A DNA stretch of 64,000 nt, from positions 1 to 64,000 of the forward strand of contig NCEA01000003.1 in the NCBI GenBank assembly GCA_002280515.1. Reading direction: 5' to 3'. Origin of the DNA: Rhodobacterales bacterium 32-67-9 (GTDB taxonomy: Bacteria; Pseudomonadota; Alphaproteobacteria; Rhodobacterales; Rhodobacteraceae). The position numbers and the translations under genes are program-made. Below the pieces are notes generated by a model. That model was not told where the DNA came from and did not search any database. It worked only from the letters and a program-made list of their open reading frames with translations. Shown one piece after another: positions 27,547-36,021 of this stretch (the stretch's first letter is position 1; every line of letters begins with the position of its first letter).

Positions 27547-28713
27547 ATGAACATGACGGACCGGAATGACTTCATCTCACGCGAAAAATTCATGGCCGAG
27601 CTTTGGCGCTACAAGAAGGGCTCGGTCACGCGGCGGCATTTCCTTGGCGTGACCGGGCTTGGCGCGGCGACGGCGGTTCTGGGCTCGGCGGTACCGGGGC
27701 TCAGGTCCGCGGCCTGGGCGCAGTCCGGCATCGGCGACCGCGTCGTTCTGGCGACCTGGCCCAACTACCACGACCCGGCAAACTTCGAGGCGTTCACCGC
27801 TGCGACCGGGGCCGCCGTCGACATGAACGTCTTCGGTTCGAACGAAGAGATGCTGGCCAAGTTGCAGGCCGGCGGATCGGGCTGGGACGTGTTCGTGCCA
27901 ACGAACTACACGATCACCACCTATGTCGGCGAAGACCTGATCGAGCCGCTCGACCTTGCGAAGATCCCCAACTACGACGCCGCTTCCTACAACCAGCGCT
28001 TCGCCGGTCCGGGCACGGTGGACGGCACGGTCTATGCGGTGCCAAAGAACTGGGGCACGACCGGGTTCGCGGTGAACACCGCGCAGCTTGGCAGCAATCC
28101 CAAGCCCACGACCTGGAAGGAATTCTGGGACATGACCAGGGCCGATTTCTCGGGCCGCACGATGGTGCATGACTACCAGTTGACCACCATCGGCAACGCG
28201 CTGAAATACTACGGCTATTCCTTCAACTCGATCGACACGAAGGAACTCGCCGATGCCGAGAAGCTGCTTCTCGATGCCAAGCCTCATCTCTTCGCTATCT
28301 CGTCGGACTACCAGCCCTCGATGCGGTCGGGCGATGCCTGGATGACGATCTCCTGGACCGGCGACGGCAAGCAGATGAACCGCGACATGCCAGAGATCGA
28401 GTACGTCCTCGGCAAGGAAGGGGGCGAGCTCTGGTCGGATTTCTACGCGATTCCGAAAGGCGCGCCGCATCTTGACGCGGCCTATGCGTTGATCAACTTC
28501 CTCCTCGATCCGGCTGTAAACGCAAAGGAATCGCTCTTCCACGGCTATCCGACCGCGGACGCCCGCGTCGATGCGCTCCTGCCGCCCGAGGTTCTGAACG
28601 ACCCGATCCTCTACCCGGCGGCCGACCTGCTCGACGCGCTCGAGTTTGGCGCGGCAGTGACGCTGACCGATCCCAACCGCGCCGAGCTGATGGCGCGGTT
28701 CAAATCGGCCTGA
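27547..28713 (+). CDS. Polyamine-type ABC transporter substrate-binding protein (PotD-like)
   Basis: 388 aa. The N-terminus carries a twin-arginine signal (TRRHFLGVTGLGAATAVLGSAV, cleavage after AWA near residue 58), implying export of a folded protein. The mature domain is SBP_bac_8/PotD-like: NYHDPANFEAFTAATGAAVDMNVFGSNEEMLAKLQ, GWDVFVPTNYTITTY, and TISWTGDGKQMN. Two ATGs six bases apart (27547, 27553) are possible starts after GGGAG. Lies 14 bp after the ATPase gene. Confidence 0.92.
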   Translation: MNMTDRNDFISREKFMAELWRYKKGSVTRRHFLGVTGLGAATAVLGSAVPGLRSAAWAQSGIGDRVVLATWPNYHDPANFEAFTAATGAAVDMNVFGSNEEMLAKLQAGGSGWDVFVPTNYTITTYVGEDLIEPLDLAKIPNYDAASYNQRFAGPGTVDGTVYAVPKNWGTTGFAVNTAQLGSNPKPTTWKEFWDMTRADFSGRTMVHDYQLTTIGNALKYYGYSFNSIDTKELADAEKLLLDAKPHLFAISSDYQPSMRSGDAWMTISWTGDGKQMNRDMPEIEYVLGKEGGELWSDFYAIPKGAPHLDAAYALINFLLDPAVNAKESLFHGYPTADARVDALLPPEVLNDPILYPAADLLDALEFGAAVTLTDPNRAELMARFKSA

Positions 28714-28717
28714 GCCC

Positions 28718-29569
28718 GTGACGCCGAGGCTGAGGACAACCCTGCTGCTGGCGCCGGCGACGGTGTGGCTTCTGGCCATGCTCGTCCTGCCGCTGGTGGT
28801 CGTGGTTGTCTTCAGCTTCGGCGAACGCGCGGCGGCGGGGGGCTATACCCCCGCCTTCAGCTTCGAGAATTTCGCCAATCTCGGCGCCCGCTGGACCGCG
28901 TTCAAGAACACGCTGATGCTGGCGCCGGTGGGCACGCTGCTTTGCCTGCTGATCGCCTATCCGCTGGCCTATTACCTTGCCGTCCGGGCCGATCCGAAGT
29001 GGCGGACGCTTCTCTTGATCCTCGTCATCGTGCCGTTCTGGACCTCGATCCTGATCCGCTCCTATGCGTGGATCTATCTTCTGGGCGGGCAGGGGATTCC
29101 GAAGCTCGTCAGCCTTCTTGGGCTCGGCAGTCCGCGCCTCATAAACACGCCCTTCGCGGTGCTGACCGGCATCGTCTACGGTTACCTGCCGCTGATGGTT
29201 TTCCCGATCTATGTCAGCCTCGAACGGCTCGACAAGCGGCTTCTGGAAGCCTCCGCCGATCTTGGCAGCCCGCCGTGGCGGAGCTTCCTGCAGGTCACGC
29301 TGCCGCTTTCCATGCCCGGTGTCGCCACCGGCTGCATGCTGGTCTTCATCCTGCTGATGGGGGAATTCCTGATCCCCGCCATGCTCGGCGGCGGCAAGGT
29401 CTTCTTCGTCGGCAACGCGCTTGTCGATCTCTTCCTGCAATCGCGGAACTGGCCCTTCGGGGCAGCGGTCGCGGTCGCGCTCGTCGTCATCATGCTCGTC
29501 ACCGTCACCGCCTACATGCGCTTCACGCGGCGCTGGGCGGGCGGCCGCGACGACGTATCGCTGATGTGA
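28718..29569 (+). CDS. Polyamine-type ABC transporter permease (PotB-like)
   Basis: 283 aa from GTG 28718, four bases after the binding-protein stop. Six helices, with the BPD_transp_1 domain from about residue 65. The segment FWTSILIRSYAWIYLLGGQGIPK is diagnostic of PotB, and the EAA loop reads RLLEASADLGSPPWRSFLQVTLPLSMPG. Inner-membrane subunit. Confidence 0.93.
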   Translation: MTPRLRTTLLLAPATVWLLAMLVLPLVVVVVFSFGERAAAGGYTPAFSFENFANLGARWTAFKNTLMLAPVGTLLCLLIAYPLAYYLAVRADPKWRTLLLILVIVPFWTSILIRSYAWIYLLGGQGIPKLVSLLGLGSPRLINTPFAVLTGIVYGYLPLMVFPIYVSLERLDKRLLEASADLGSPPWRSFLQVTLPLSMPGVATGCMLVFILLMGEFLIPAMLGGGKVFFVGNALVDLFLQSRNWPFGAAVAVALVVIMLVTVTAYMRFTRRWAGGRDDVSLM

Positions 29570-29576
29570 GGGCGCG

Positions 29577-30398
29577 ATGAGGATCTACGCGCTCGGAGTC
29601 TACCTCTTCCTCTACATCCCGATCGGGGTGATCGCGGTCTTTTCCTTCAACGCAGGACGTTACGCGGCGCAGTTGCAGGGGTTTTCGACCCAGTGGTATG
29701 GCAAGGCGCTGTCCAATCCCTTCGTGATGGAGGCTTTGCAGACAAGCGCTACGGTGGCTGCGGCGTCGGCGGTTCTGGCCACCATCGCGGGGACGCTGGC
29801 TGCGCTCGCCTTGCAAGGCGTCAGTGGCAGGCCTCGGATGATCTTTGACGCGCTTCTCTACATCGCCGTCATGGTGCCCGGCATCGTCATCGGCATCTCG
29901 ACGCTGATCGCGCTGGTGACGCTCTTCGACTGGATCAATCCGGTCGTCGCCTCGCTCTGGCCGGTGGCCGACGCCGCGCCGCAGTTCCACCTTGGCACGG
30001 GATCGCTGATCGCCGCGCACGGGCTGTTCGCGATGGCGCTGGTGGTCATCATCGTCCGCGCGCGGGTCGCCGGCATGGACCGCAGCCTGATCGAGGCTTC
30101 GGCCGACCTTGGCGCGACGCCGTTCGGCACTTTCCGGCAGGTGACGCTGCCGCAGATCTTCCCGGCGATCCTTGCGGGGTTCCTCCTGTCCTTCACCTTC
30201 AGCTTCGACGACTTCATCATCGCCTTCTTCGTCGCGGGGTCCGAGACGACGCTGCCGATCTACGTCTTCTCCTCGATCCGGCGCGGCGTGACGCCCGAGA
30301 TCAACGCCATCGGAACGATGGTCCTCGCGGTCTCGCTCCTCATCCTGATCGTCGCGCAGACGATCCTTCAGCGCGGCCGCCGCGCGCAACCGGCCTGA
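29577..30398 (+). CDS. Polyamine-type ABC transporter permease (PotC-like)
   Basis: 273 aa, six helices. FLYIPIGVIAVFSFNAGRYAAQLQGFSTQWYGKAL at the N-terminus is the PotC start pattern; the EAA motif is in RSLIEASADLGATPFGTFRQVTLPQIFPAILAGFLLSFTFSFDDFIIAFF. Lies seven bases after the PotB-like gene. Completes a full four-subunit importer. Confidence 0.93.
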   Translation: MRIYALGVYLFLYIPIGVIAVFSFNAGRYAAQLQGFSTQWYGKALSNPFVMEALQTSATVAAASAVLATIAGTLAALALQGVSGRPRMIFDALLYIAVMVPGIVIGISTLIALVTLFDWINPVVASLWPVADAAPQFHLGTGSLIAAHGLFAMALVVIIVRARVAGMDRSLIEASADLGATPFGTFRQVTLPQIFPAILAGFLLSFTFSFDDFIIAFFVAGSETTLPIYVFSSIRRGVTPEINAIGTMVLAVSLLILIVAQTILQRGRRAQPA

Positions 30399-30411
30399 CG
30401 GGGGGGGGATC

Positions 30412-31170
30412 GTGCTGCTTCAGGATCATGTGGCGTTCCTCACCGGCGCAGGTTCCGGCATCGGCCGGGCCGGGGCGCTGGCGCTGGCGCGGAACGGCGC
30501 GACCGTGATCGTGAGCGATCTCGACCCCGACCGGGCCGGCGCCGTCGCCGCCGAGATCACCGCCTCTGGCGGCAATGCCGAGGCGCTCGGCCTCGACGTG
30601 ACCGACGATGCCGCGCTGGAGGCCGCGATCGCGGAAAGCCATGACCGGCACGGGCGGCTCGATATCCTCCATTCCCATGCCGGTGCCCAGATTCCCGGCC
30701 GCCTCGACGAGGTCAGCGTGGCGGACATGGACGCCTCGTGGCGGCTCAACGTCCGGTCGCATTTCGTCGCCGCCCGTGGCGCCATGGCGGTGATGAAGCC
30801 GCAGGGCCGGGGCTCGATCATCGTCACCTCGTCCAATTCCGGCGTGCAGTATGACCGCGGCATGATCGCCTATTGCACGACGAAACACGCCGTCATCGCA
30901 ATGGTGCGGCAGATCGCGGTCGATTATGCCCGCTATGGGGTGCGCTGCAACGCGCTCTGCCCCGGCTTCGTGGACACTGTCTTCAACGCCGGGTTCGAGG
31001 CGCAGATGGGCGGCCGCCGGGCGCTTGAGAACTATGTCGCCGGGACGATCCCGATGGGGCGCTGGGGGACGGCCGAGGAGATCGCGGAAAGCATCGTCTA
31101 CCTCGCCTCCGACCGGTCGTCGTTCATGACCGGGCACGCTCTGGTGCTCGACGGCGCGGAATCGCTCTGA
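30412..31170 (+). CDS. SDR family oxidoreductase
   Basis: 252 aa from GTG 30412, preceded by a run of nine G that can serve as ribosome site. A classical short-chain dehydrogenase with TGAGSGIG (cofactor glycine motif), the catalytic Ser in VTSSNSGVQ, and YCTTKHA supplying the Y-x-x-x-K pair. DLDPDRAG after beta-2 suggests NAD(H) preference. Thirteen bases behind the PotC-like gene, so likely in the same operon, acting on the imported compound or a breakdown product; the substrate is unknown. Confidence 0.9.
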   Translation: MLLQDHVAFLTGAGSGIGRAGALALARNGATVIVSDLDPDRAGAVAAEITASGGNAEALGLDVTDDAALEAAIAESHDRHGRLDILHSHAGAQIPGRLDEVSVADMDASWRLNVRSHFVAARGAMAVMKPQGRGSIIVTSSNSGVQYDRGMIAYCTTKHAVIAMVRQIAVDYARYGVRCNALCPGFVDTVFNAGFEAQMGGRRALENYVAGTIPMGRWGTAEEIAESIVYLASDRSSFMTGHALVLDGAESL

Positions 31171-31200
31171 CGTAGCCCGCCCGACGTGATCCAGCCCGCG

Positions 31201-31914
31201 CTAATGGTGCTTCGGCCGTCCGAATAGCCCGACGAGGTCGACCGAACGCCCGGTTTGCAGCGCGAGGTCGAGGTGGGTTTCGATATGCGCCAGATGCGCC
31301 CGCATCGTCGCTTCGGCCCTTGCCCCGTCGCCCGACCGGAAGGCATCGACGATCGCGGCATGATCGTCGTCACGGCAGTTGGTCACGCCGGGCGCCCCGT
31401 ACATGCCGATGATGAGGGACGAGCGGGTGACAAGTTCCTTGGTCATCCGCAGCATCACTGCGTTGCCGGCAAGCTGCGCCATCAGCGTGTGGAACTGCCC
31501 CGAAAGCCGGATCGCGTCGCGCCGCTGGTGATTGCGATGCGCGGCGTGTTCCATCTCCAGATGCGCGACGAGCGCCGCGATGCCGTCGGGTGTCGCGCGT
31601 TCGACCGCGAGCCGGGCGATCGTCGGTTCCAGCGCAAGGCGCGCCTCGAAAACCTCGCGCGCCTGGGTGGCAGAAGGCGAGGCGACATAAGCGCCCCGGT
31701 TGGCGTGAAGCTCCACCACTTCGCGGCTGGCGAGCAGCAGGAGGCTGCGGCGGATCCGCATCCGTCCGACCCCGAAGGCCTCGCAGAGGGCCGATTCCGA
31801 CAGCTTGGTTCCGGGCGGCAATTGCTGGTCGATGACGGCCTCGAAGATCCGCTCGACGATGTCTTCCTCGGCCACTTCGTCGGCAGAGAGAAAATCGGTC
31901 TTTTCAAGTTTCAT
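31201..31914 (-). CDS. GntR family transcriptional regulator (FCD/FadR-type)
   Basis: 237 aa from ATG 31914 (MKLEKTDFLSADEVAEEDIVERIFEAVIDQQLPPGTKLSE). The GntR winged helix spans about residues 15-80 (LCEAFGVGRMRIRRSLLLLASREVVELHANRGAYVASPS). The FCD ligand domain follows, with metal-type His residues (QFHTLMAQLAGN, DDDHAAIVDAF). A longer frame (start 31962 or 32079) would run into the divergent promoter. Likely controls the divergent LivKHMGF-type operon. Confidence 0.9.
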   Translation of the reverse strand: MKLEKTDFLSADEVAEEDIVERIFEAVIDQQLPPGTKLSESALCEAFGVGRMRIRRSLLLLASREVVELHANRGAYVASPSATQAREVFEARLALEPTIARLAVERATPDGIAALVAHLEMEHAAHRNHQRRDAIRLSGQFHTLMAQLAGNAVMLRMTKELVTRSSLIIGMYGAPGVTNCRDDDHAAIVDAFRSGDGARAEATMRAHLAHIETHLDLALQTGRSVDLVGLFGRPKHH

Positions 31915-32010
31915 CGTCAAGCTCACCCGGACGCCTGCGAATGCGGCCCTTTCCAAGGACATAATGGACAAGCTTCGGCCCAACAAGCAACCAAGATGTC
32001 GACAGGTTGA

Positions 32011-32039
32011 AACAAATTTGTTGACAGGGTTGTTAACAA
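32011..32039. promoter_or_regulatory. Divergent promoter with two palindromes, candidate GntR operators
   Basis: A perfect 12-bp palindrome AACAAATTTGTT (32011-32022) and a perfect 10-bp palindrome TTGTTAACAA (32030-32039) flank and overlap a consensus -35 hexamer TTGACA (32021-32026). A -10 at the expected distance is poor. The layout suits repression of the downstream binding-protein gene by the adjacent GntR protein. Confidence 0.55.
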
Positions 32040-32122
32040 TCACTCCCAATAGCACGGAGACAGCCAAGACCTCGTCCAAGAGGCGCCGACAGTCGCAATT
32101 CTGGCATCAGGGAGTTTGCCAA

Positions 32123-33310
32123 ATGAAAAGACGTTCCTTCCTCACGTCCACGGTCCTTTCGGCGGTCGCGTCGATCGCCTTCTCGTCCGTGGCCTTTGCC
32201 GAGAACCCGGTGCTCAAGATCGGCTTCGTCGGCGTCACCTCGGGACCGGCGGCGGCCTGGGGCACCTCGAACCAGCGGTCGATGGAAACCCGTGCCGCGT
32301 GGATCAACGAGACCGGCGGCGTGACCATCGGCGACACCACCTATGATGTCGAGATCGTCTCGTTCGACGACCAGAAGGACCCCAAGCGCGCGATCGCGGG
32401 CATGGAAAAGATGGCGCAGGAAGGCATCCACTACGTCGTCGGCCCGAACGTCGATGACGGCGCCGCCGCCGTGCGCCCGGTGGCCGAACAGAACGGCATC
32501 ATGTACTTCCCCTACGCCTTCCCGAAAGAGCTTTACACCGCGCCGGCCTCCAATGCGATCCTCGGGATGGTGGCCAGCTACCAGTCCGGCCCGGCGATCT
32601 ACAAATACCTGATGGACAACAACGGGGTGAAGAAGGTCGCCTTCGTTGCCGCCAATGAATCCGATCCGCTGTCGCAGCGCGATTCCGGTTCCGCCGCCGC
32701 CAAGGCGCTGGGGCTCGAGGTCGTGTCGGACAGCGTCACCTATCAGGTCGACACCACCGACTTCACGCCGGTGCTGCTGCCGGTGCTTCAGACCCAGCCC
32801 GATCTTCTGGTCCTGTCGGGCGTCGCCCCGGCTGCCGCTCCGCAGCTGATCCGCTCGGCGCGCGAACTGGGCTATACCGGCCTCATCTCGACCGAGACCG
32901 CGCAGGATGCCGGCGTTCTGATGGAAGGCGCGGGCGAGCTTGCCAACGGCTTCATCTCGGTCGGCGGCGCCTCCACGCCCGAGCTTGCCTCGGACACGAT
33001 GCGCGAATTCGTCGACCGCTACACCAAGATGTTCGGGGAATATAACGACGAGTCGAACACCAAGGTCTACGCGCTCGAATACATCCTCGAGACGCTGAAG
33101 GCGAACCCCGCCGGCATCGCCGATGTCGAGGCGTTCAAGACGACGATGGACGGGTTCGAGGCGCCGAACCCCTACATGGTCGGCGACGCCAAGCTGAAAT
33201 ATGTCGGCATGACTTCGTTCGGACAGAAGCGCCAGGTCTCGGTGCCGCTGGTCGTCAACACCTTCAAGGACGGCGCGTTCGAGACGCTGTTCGTCGCACA
33301 GGTCGACTGA
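32123..33310 (+). CDS. Branched-chain amino acid-type ABC transporter substrate-binding protein (LivK-like)
   Basis: 395 aa from ATG 32123 after AGGGAG. Sec signal MKRRSFLTSTVLSAVASIAFSSVAFA with AFA cleavage near residue 26. The mature part is a Peripla_BP_6 domain: IGFVGVTSGPAAAWGTSNQRSMETRAAWINETGG and VGPNVDDGAAAVRPVAEQNGIMYFPYAF. It heads the livHMGF-type operon and a racemase gene. Family members bind amino acids, amides, urea or hydantoin-like compounds; the ligand here is not determined. Confidence 0.92.
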   Translation: MKRRSFLTSTVLSAVASIAFSSVAFAENPVLKIGFVGVTSGPAAAWGTSNQRSMETRAAWINETGGVTIGDTTYDVEIVSFDDQKDPKRAIAGMEKMAQEGIHYVVGPNVDDGAAAVRPVAEQNGIMYFPYAFPKELYTAPASNAILGMVASYQSGPAIYKYLMDNNGVKKVAFVAANESDPLSQRDSGSAAAKALGLEVVSDSVTYQVDTTDFTPVLLPVLQTQPDLLVLSGVAPAAAPQLIRSARELGYTGLISTETAQDAGVLMEGAGELANGFISVGGASTPELASDTMREFVDRYTKMFGEYNDESNTKVYALEYILETLKANPAGIADVEAFKTTMDGFEAPNPYMVGDAKLKYVGMTSFGQKRQVSVPLVVNTFKDGAFETLFVAQVD

Positions 33311-33332
33311 CACCGGCATGATCCTGCCATGA

Positions 33333-33368
33333 GGGGACCGGCCGCCGCTTGCGGTCCGGCCGGTCCCC
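33333..33368 (+). terminator. SBP-permease intercistronic hairpin
   Basis: Perfect 11-bp stem GGGGACCGGCC (33333-33343) with GGCCGGTCCCC (33358-33368) and a 14-nt loop, in the 82-bp gap between the binding-protein gene and the LivH-type permease. No T tract; probably attenuates read-through or stabilises the binding-protein mRNA. Confidence 0.6.
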
Positions 33369-33392
33369 CATTCTCTCCGGTCCGAGGAAGCT

Positions 33393-34262
33393 ATGGAACA
33401 GATCATCGCCAACGGGCTCTATCTCGGTGCACAATACGCCCTGATCGCCCTTGGGCTGACGCTCATCTTCTCGCTCATGAACGTGCTGAACTTTGCCCAC
33501 GGGCAGATGTATGTCCTTGGCGGGTTCGTCACCTACACCTTCGTCGCGCAGCTGAAGTTGCCCTTCATCGTCGGGCTGCTGGCCTCGGCGGTGGTGCTGG
33601 CGGTCGTCGGCGCGCTGGTGGAAAAGTTCCTGTTCCGGCCGGTGATCCGGAAATCCCGGCGCGAGGAAGGCACGATGCTTCTCGCCGCCGGTATCGCCTT
33701 CTTCCTCGACGCGGTGATCCTGCTCGTCTTCGGCGAAAAGCAGCGGGGCGTGCCGAAGATCGTCAATGGCGTCTTCAACTGGGATTTCCGGCTGGTCATG
33801 CCCTATGACCGCATCCTGATCGGGGTTCTGGCCATCGCCGCCATCGTCGGCTTCATCCTTTACATGCAGTATTCGCGGACCGGCCGCGCGATGCGGGCGC
33901 TGGCGCAGGACCGGGTCGCGGCGCAGCTGATGGGTGTCGATGTCGACCGCTACTCGATGATCGGCTTCGCCTTGGGCGCGATGCTTGCCGGCGTTGTCGG
34001 CGGGCTTCTCGTCACAATCACCGGGATCAATCTCGGCATGGGCGGACCGACCTCGATCAAGGCCTTCATGATGATCATGATCGGCGGGGCAGGGGTGATC
34101 TCGGGCGCCATCGCCGGGGGGTTCATCCTCGGCATGATGGAGAGTATCGGCCTGTCGGTCCTCGCCGCCTACGGCGACATCACCTACCTCGTGATCTTCG
34201 CCTCGCTGATGGTGTTCCTCGCCTTCCGCCCGCAGGGGCTGATGGGCAAGCCCTGGGGATGA
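33393..34262 (+). CDS. livH: Branched-chain amino acid-type ABC transporter permease (LivH)
   Basis: 289 aa, eight or so helices of the BPD_transp_2 family. NGLYLGAQYALIALGLTLIFSLMNVLNFAHGQMYVLGGF is the LivH N-terminal signature, and RAMRALAQDRVAAQLMGVDVDRYSMIGFALGAMLAGVVGG is the conserved cytoplasmic loop. Inner-membrane channel partner of the LivM-type protein that follows four bases later. Confidence 0.92.
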   Translation: MEQIIANGLYLGAQYALIALGLTLIFSLMNVLNFAHGQMYVLGGFVTYTFVAQLKLPFIVGLLASAVVLAVVGALVEKFLFRPVIRKSRREEGTMLLAAGIAFFLDAVILLVFGEKQRGVPKIVNGVFNWDFRLVMPYDRILIGVLAIAAIVGFILYMQYSRTGRAMRALAQDRVAAQLMGVDVDRYSMIGFALGAMLAGVVGGLLVTITGINLGMGGPTSIKAFMMIMIGGAGVISGAIAGGFILGMMESIGLSVLAAYGDITYLVIFASLMVFLAFRPQGLMGKPWG

Positions 34263-34266
34263 TGGG

Positions 34267-35238
34267 ATGAACGCGCAACGACTTCTCGGCATCGCCGGCT
34301 TCCTGCTCGCGGTCTTCGTGCTGGTCCCCTGGGGGATCGCGGCCTCGGGGCGGTGGGATTTCTACTACACGCTGACCTCGGTGGCACTTCTCTCGATCGG
34401 CGCGGCGGGGGTCTGGCTGACCTTCTATATAGGGCGGATCAACATCGGCCAGGGCGCCTATGCGCTGATGGGCGGCTATGTCTCGGCCGTGTTGATCACC
34501 AAGGCGGGCTTCTCCTTCTGGGCGACGCTGCCGCTTGCCGGGCTCTTCTGCGCGGTGATCTCGGTGCTGATCGGGCTGCCGATCCTCCGGCTCCGCGGCG
34601 TTTATTTCGCGATGGTGACGCTGGTCCTGACCGAGGTGACGCGCCTCACCGCGCTGGCCCTGCCGGTGACGAACGGCGCCAAGGGCATCACATCGATCCC
34701 GCTGCCGAGCGAGTTGTCGGTCTTCGGCCTGACGATCATTCCGGACTTCGCGACCATGCAAAACCCCAAGCTCGCCTTCTACCTGCTGGCCGCGACGCTC
34801 ATGGTTCTCGGCTACGCCGCGCTCTGGCGGATCGTGAATTCCCGCCTCGGCCACCTCTGCCGGTCGCTCCAGCAGAACGAGGAGCTGGCGTCTTCCATCG
34901 GTGTCAACACCGCCTATCTCCGGGTGCTCGCCTATGCGATCTCGAGCTTCTTCGGGGGCATTTCCGGCGCTGTCTTCGTTGCGATCTCGCAGTCGATCTA
35001 CCCGTCGTCCTTCGTCGTCACGGACTCAATCAACTTCATGCTCTACTGCTTCCTCGGCGGGCTCGGCTATGTCTTCGGGCCGATGCTCGGCACGCTCCTG
35101 CTCTATTTCGGCTGGGATCTTCTGTCGGTGGCCAAGCAGTACCAGCTTCTCATCTATTCCTCGGCGATGATCGCGCTGATGCTCGCGGTGCCGAACGGCA
35201 TCCTCAGCCTGCTTGACCGGAAGGGAGGCCAGAAATGA
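34267..35238 (+). CDS. livM: Branched-chain amino acid-type ABC transporter permease (LivM)
   Basis: 323 aa, BPD_transp_2 family, about ten helices. GRINIGQGAYALMGGYVSAVL, LRGVYFAMVTLVLTEVTRL, and LGHLCRSLQQNEELASSIGVNTAYLRVLAYAISSFFGGISGAVF are LivM landmarks. The stop codon overlaps the start of the LivG-type ATPase by four bases. Confidence 0.92.
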   Translation: MNAQRLLGIAGFLLAVFVLVPWGIAASGRWDFYYTLTSVALLSIGAAGVWLTFYIGRINIGQGAYALMGGYVSAVLITKAGFSFWATLPLAGLFCAVISVLIGLPILRLRGVYFAMVTLVLTEVTRLTALALPVTNGAKGITSIPLPSELSVFGLTIIPDFATMQNPKLAFYLLAATLMVLGYAALWRIVNSRLGHLCRSLQQNEELASSIGVNTAYLRVLAYAISSFFGGISGAVFVAISQSIYPSSFVVTDSINFMLYCFLGGLGYVFGPMLGTLLLYFGWDLLSVAKQYQLLIYSSAMIALMLAVPNGILSLLDRKGGQK

Positions 35239-36017
35239 CCGCGATTCTCGAGGTCAAGGGCATCACCAAGCGCTACGGCGGGCTGACGGCCGTCAACGCG
35301 GTCAGCTTCGACGTGGCGGAAGGCGAGGTCCTGTCGGTGATCGGGCCGAACGGCGCGGGCAAGTCCACGCTCTTCAAGCTCATCTCCTCCTTCGTGCCGG
35401 CCACGGCCGGCGAGGTGCTGTTCCGCGGCACCAAGATCTCCGACCTCGCGCCGCACAAGGTTGCGCGGATGGGGGTGGTGCGGACCTTCCAGGAAACCAC
35501 GATCTTCAAGTCGATGACGGTGCGCGAGAATATCGTCGTCGCGCACCAGCTTCGCGCCAAGGCATCGCTGCTGGGCTTCTTCCTCGGATCGGCGCAGGCA
35601 AAGGCCGACGAAGAGGCCTTCGGCGTCTCGGCGGACGAGATCATCCGGTTCCTCGGCCTCGGTGCGATCCGGGACGAGCTGGCCTCGAACCTGCCGCAGG
35701 GGCATCTCAGGGCGCTTGGCATGGCGATCGGGCTGGCCACCAACCCGACGGTTCTCCTGCTCGACGAACCCTTCGCCGGCATGAACCACGACGAGACGAT
35801 GAACATGGTCGCCAATGTCCGGCGCCTGCGTGACGAACGCGGGGTGACGGTGCTTCTGGTGGAGCACGACATGCCGGCCGTGATGAAGATCTCCGACCGG
35901 ATCGTCGTGATCAACTTCGGCGAGAAGATCGCCGAGGGCACGCCGGCCGAAATTCAGGCCAACCCCCGCGTGATCGAAGCCTATCTCGGCTCCGAAGACG
36001 CGGCGATCGGGATGTGA
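35235..36017 (+). CDS. livG: Branched-chain amino acid-type ABC transporter ATP-binding protein (LivG), degenerate signature
   Basis: 260 aa ABC ATPase. Walker A GPNGAGKST, Q-loop FQETTIFKSMTV, Walker B VLLLDEPFAGM, H-loop LVEHDMPAV, and the C-terminal VIEAYLG of LivG. The ABC signature, normally LSYGQQR or LSGGQ, reads NLPQGHLRALGMA, with Pro replacing the Ser and His-Leu following Gly. All other catalytic motifs are intact, so it is probably active in an asymmetric dimer with the LivF-type partner. Confidence 0.9.
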   Translation: MTAILEVKGITKRYGGLTAVNAVSFDVAEGEVLSVIGPNGAGKSTLFKLISSFVPATAGEVLFRGTKISDLAPHKVARMGVVRTFQETTIFKSMTVRENIVVAHQLRAKASLLGFFLGSAQAKADEEAFGVSADEIIRFLGLGAIRDELASNLPQGHLRALGMAIGLATNPTVLLLDEPFAGMNHDETMNMVANVRRLRDERGVTVLLVEHDMPAVMKISDRIVVINFGEKIAEGTPAEIQANPRVIEAYLGSEDAAIGM

Positions 36018-36021
36018 CGCG

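Noticed and set aside
31805..32122. Long upstream extension of the LivK-like gene
   Set aside because: It would cross the GntR gene and promoter; the signal peptide begins at ATG 32123 after AGGGAG.
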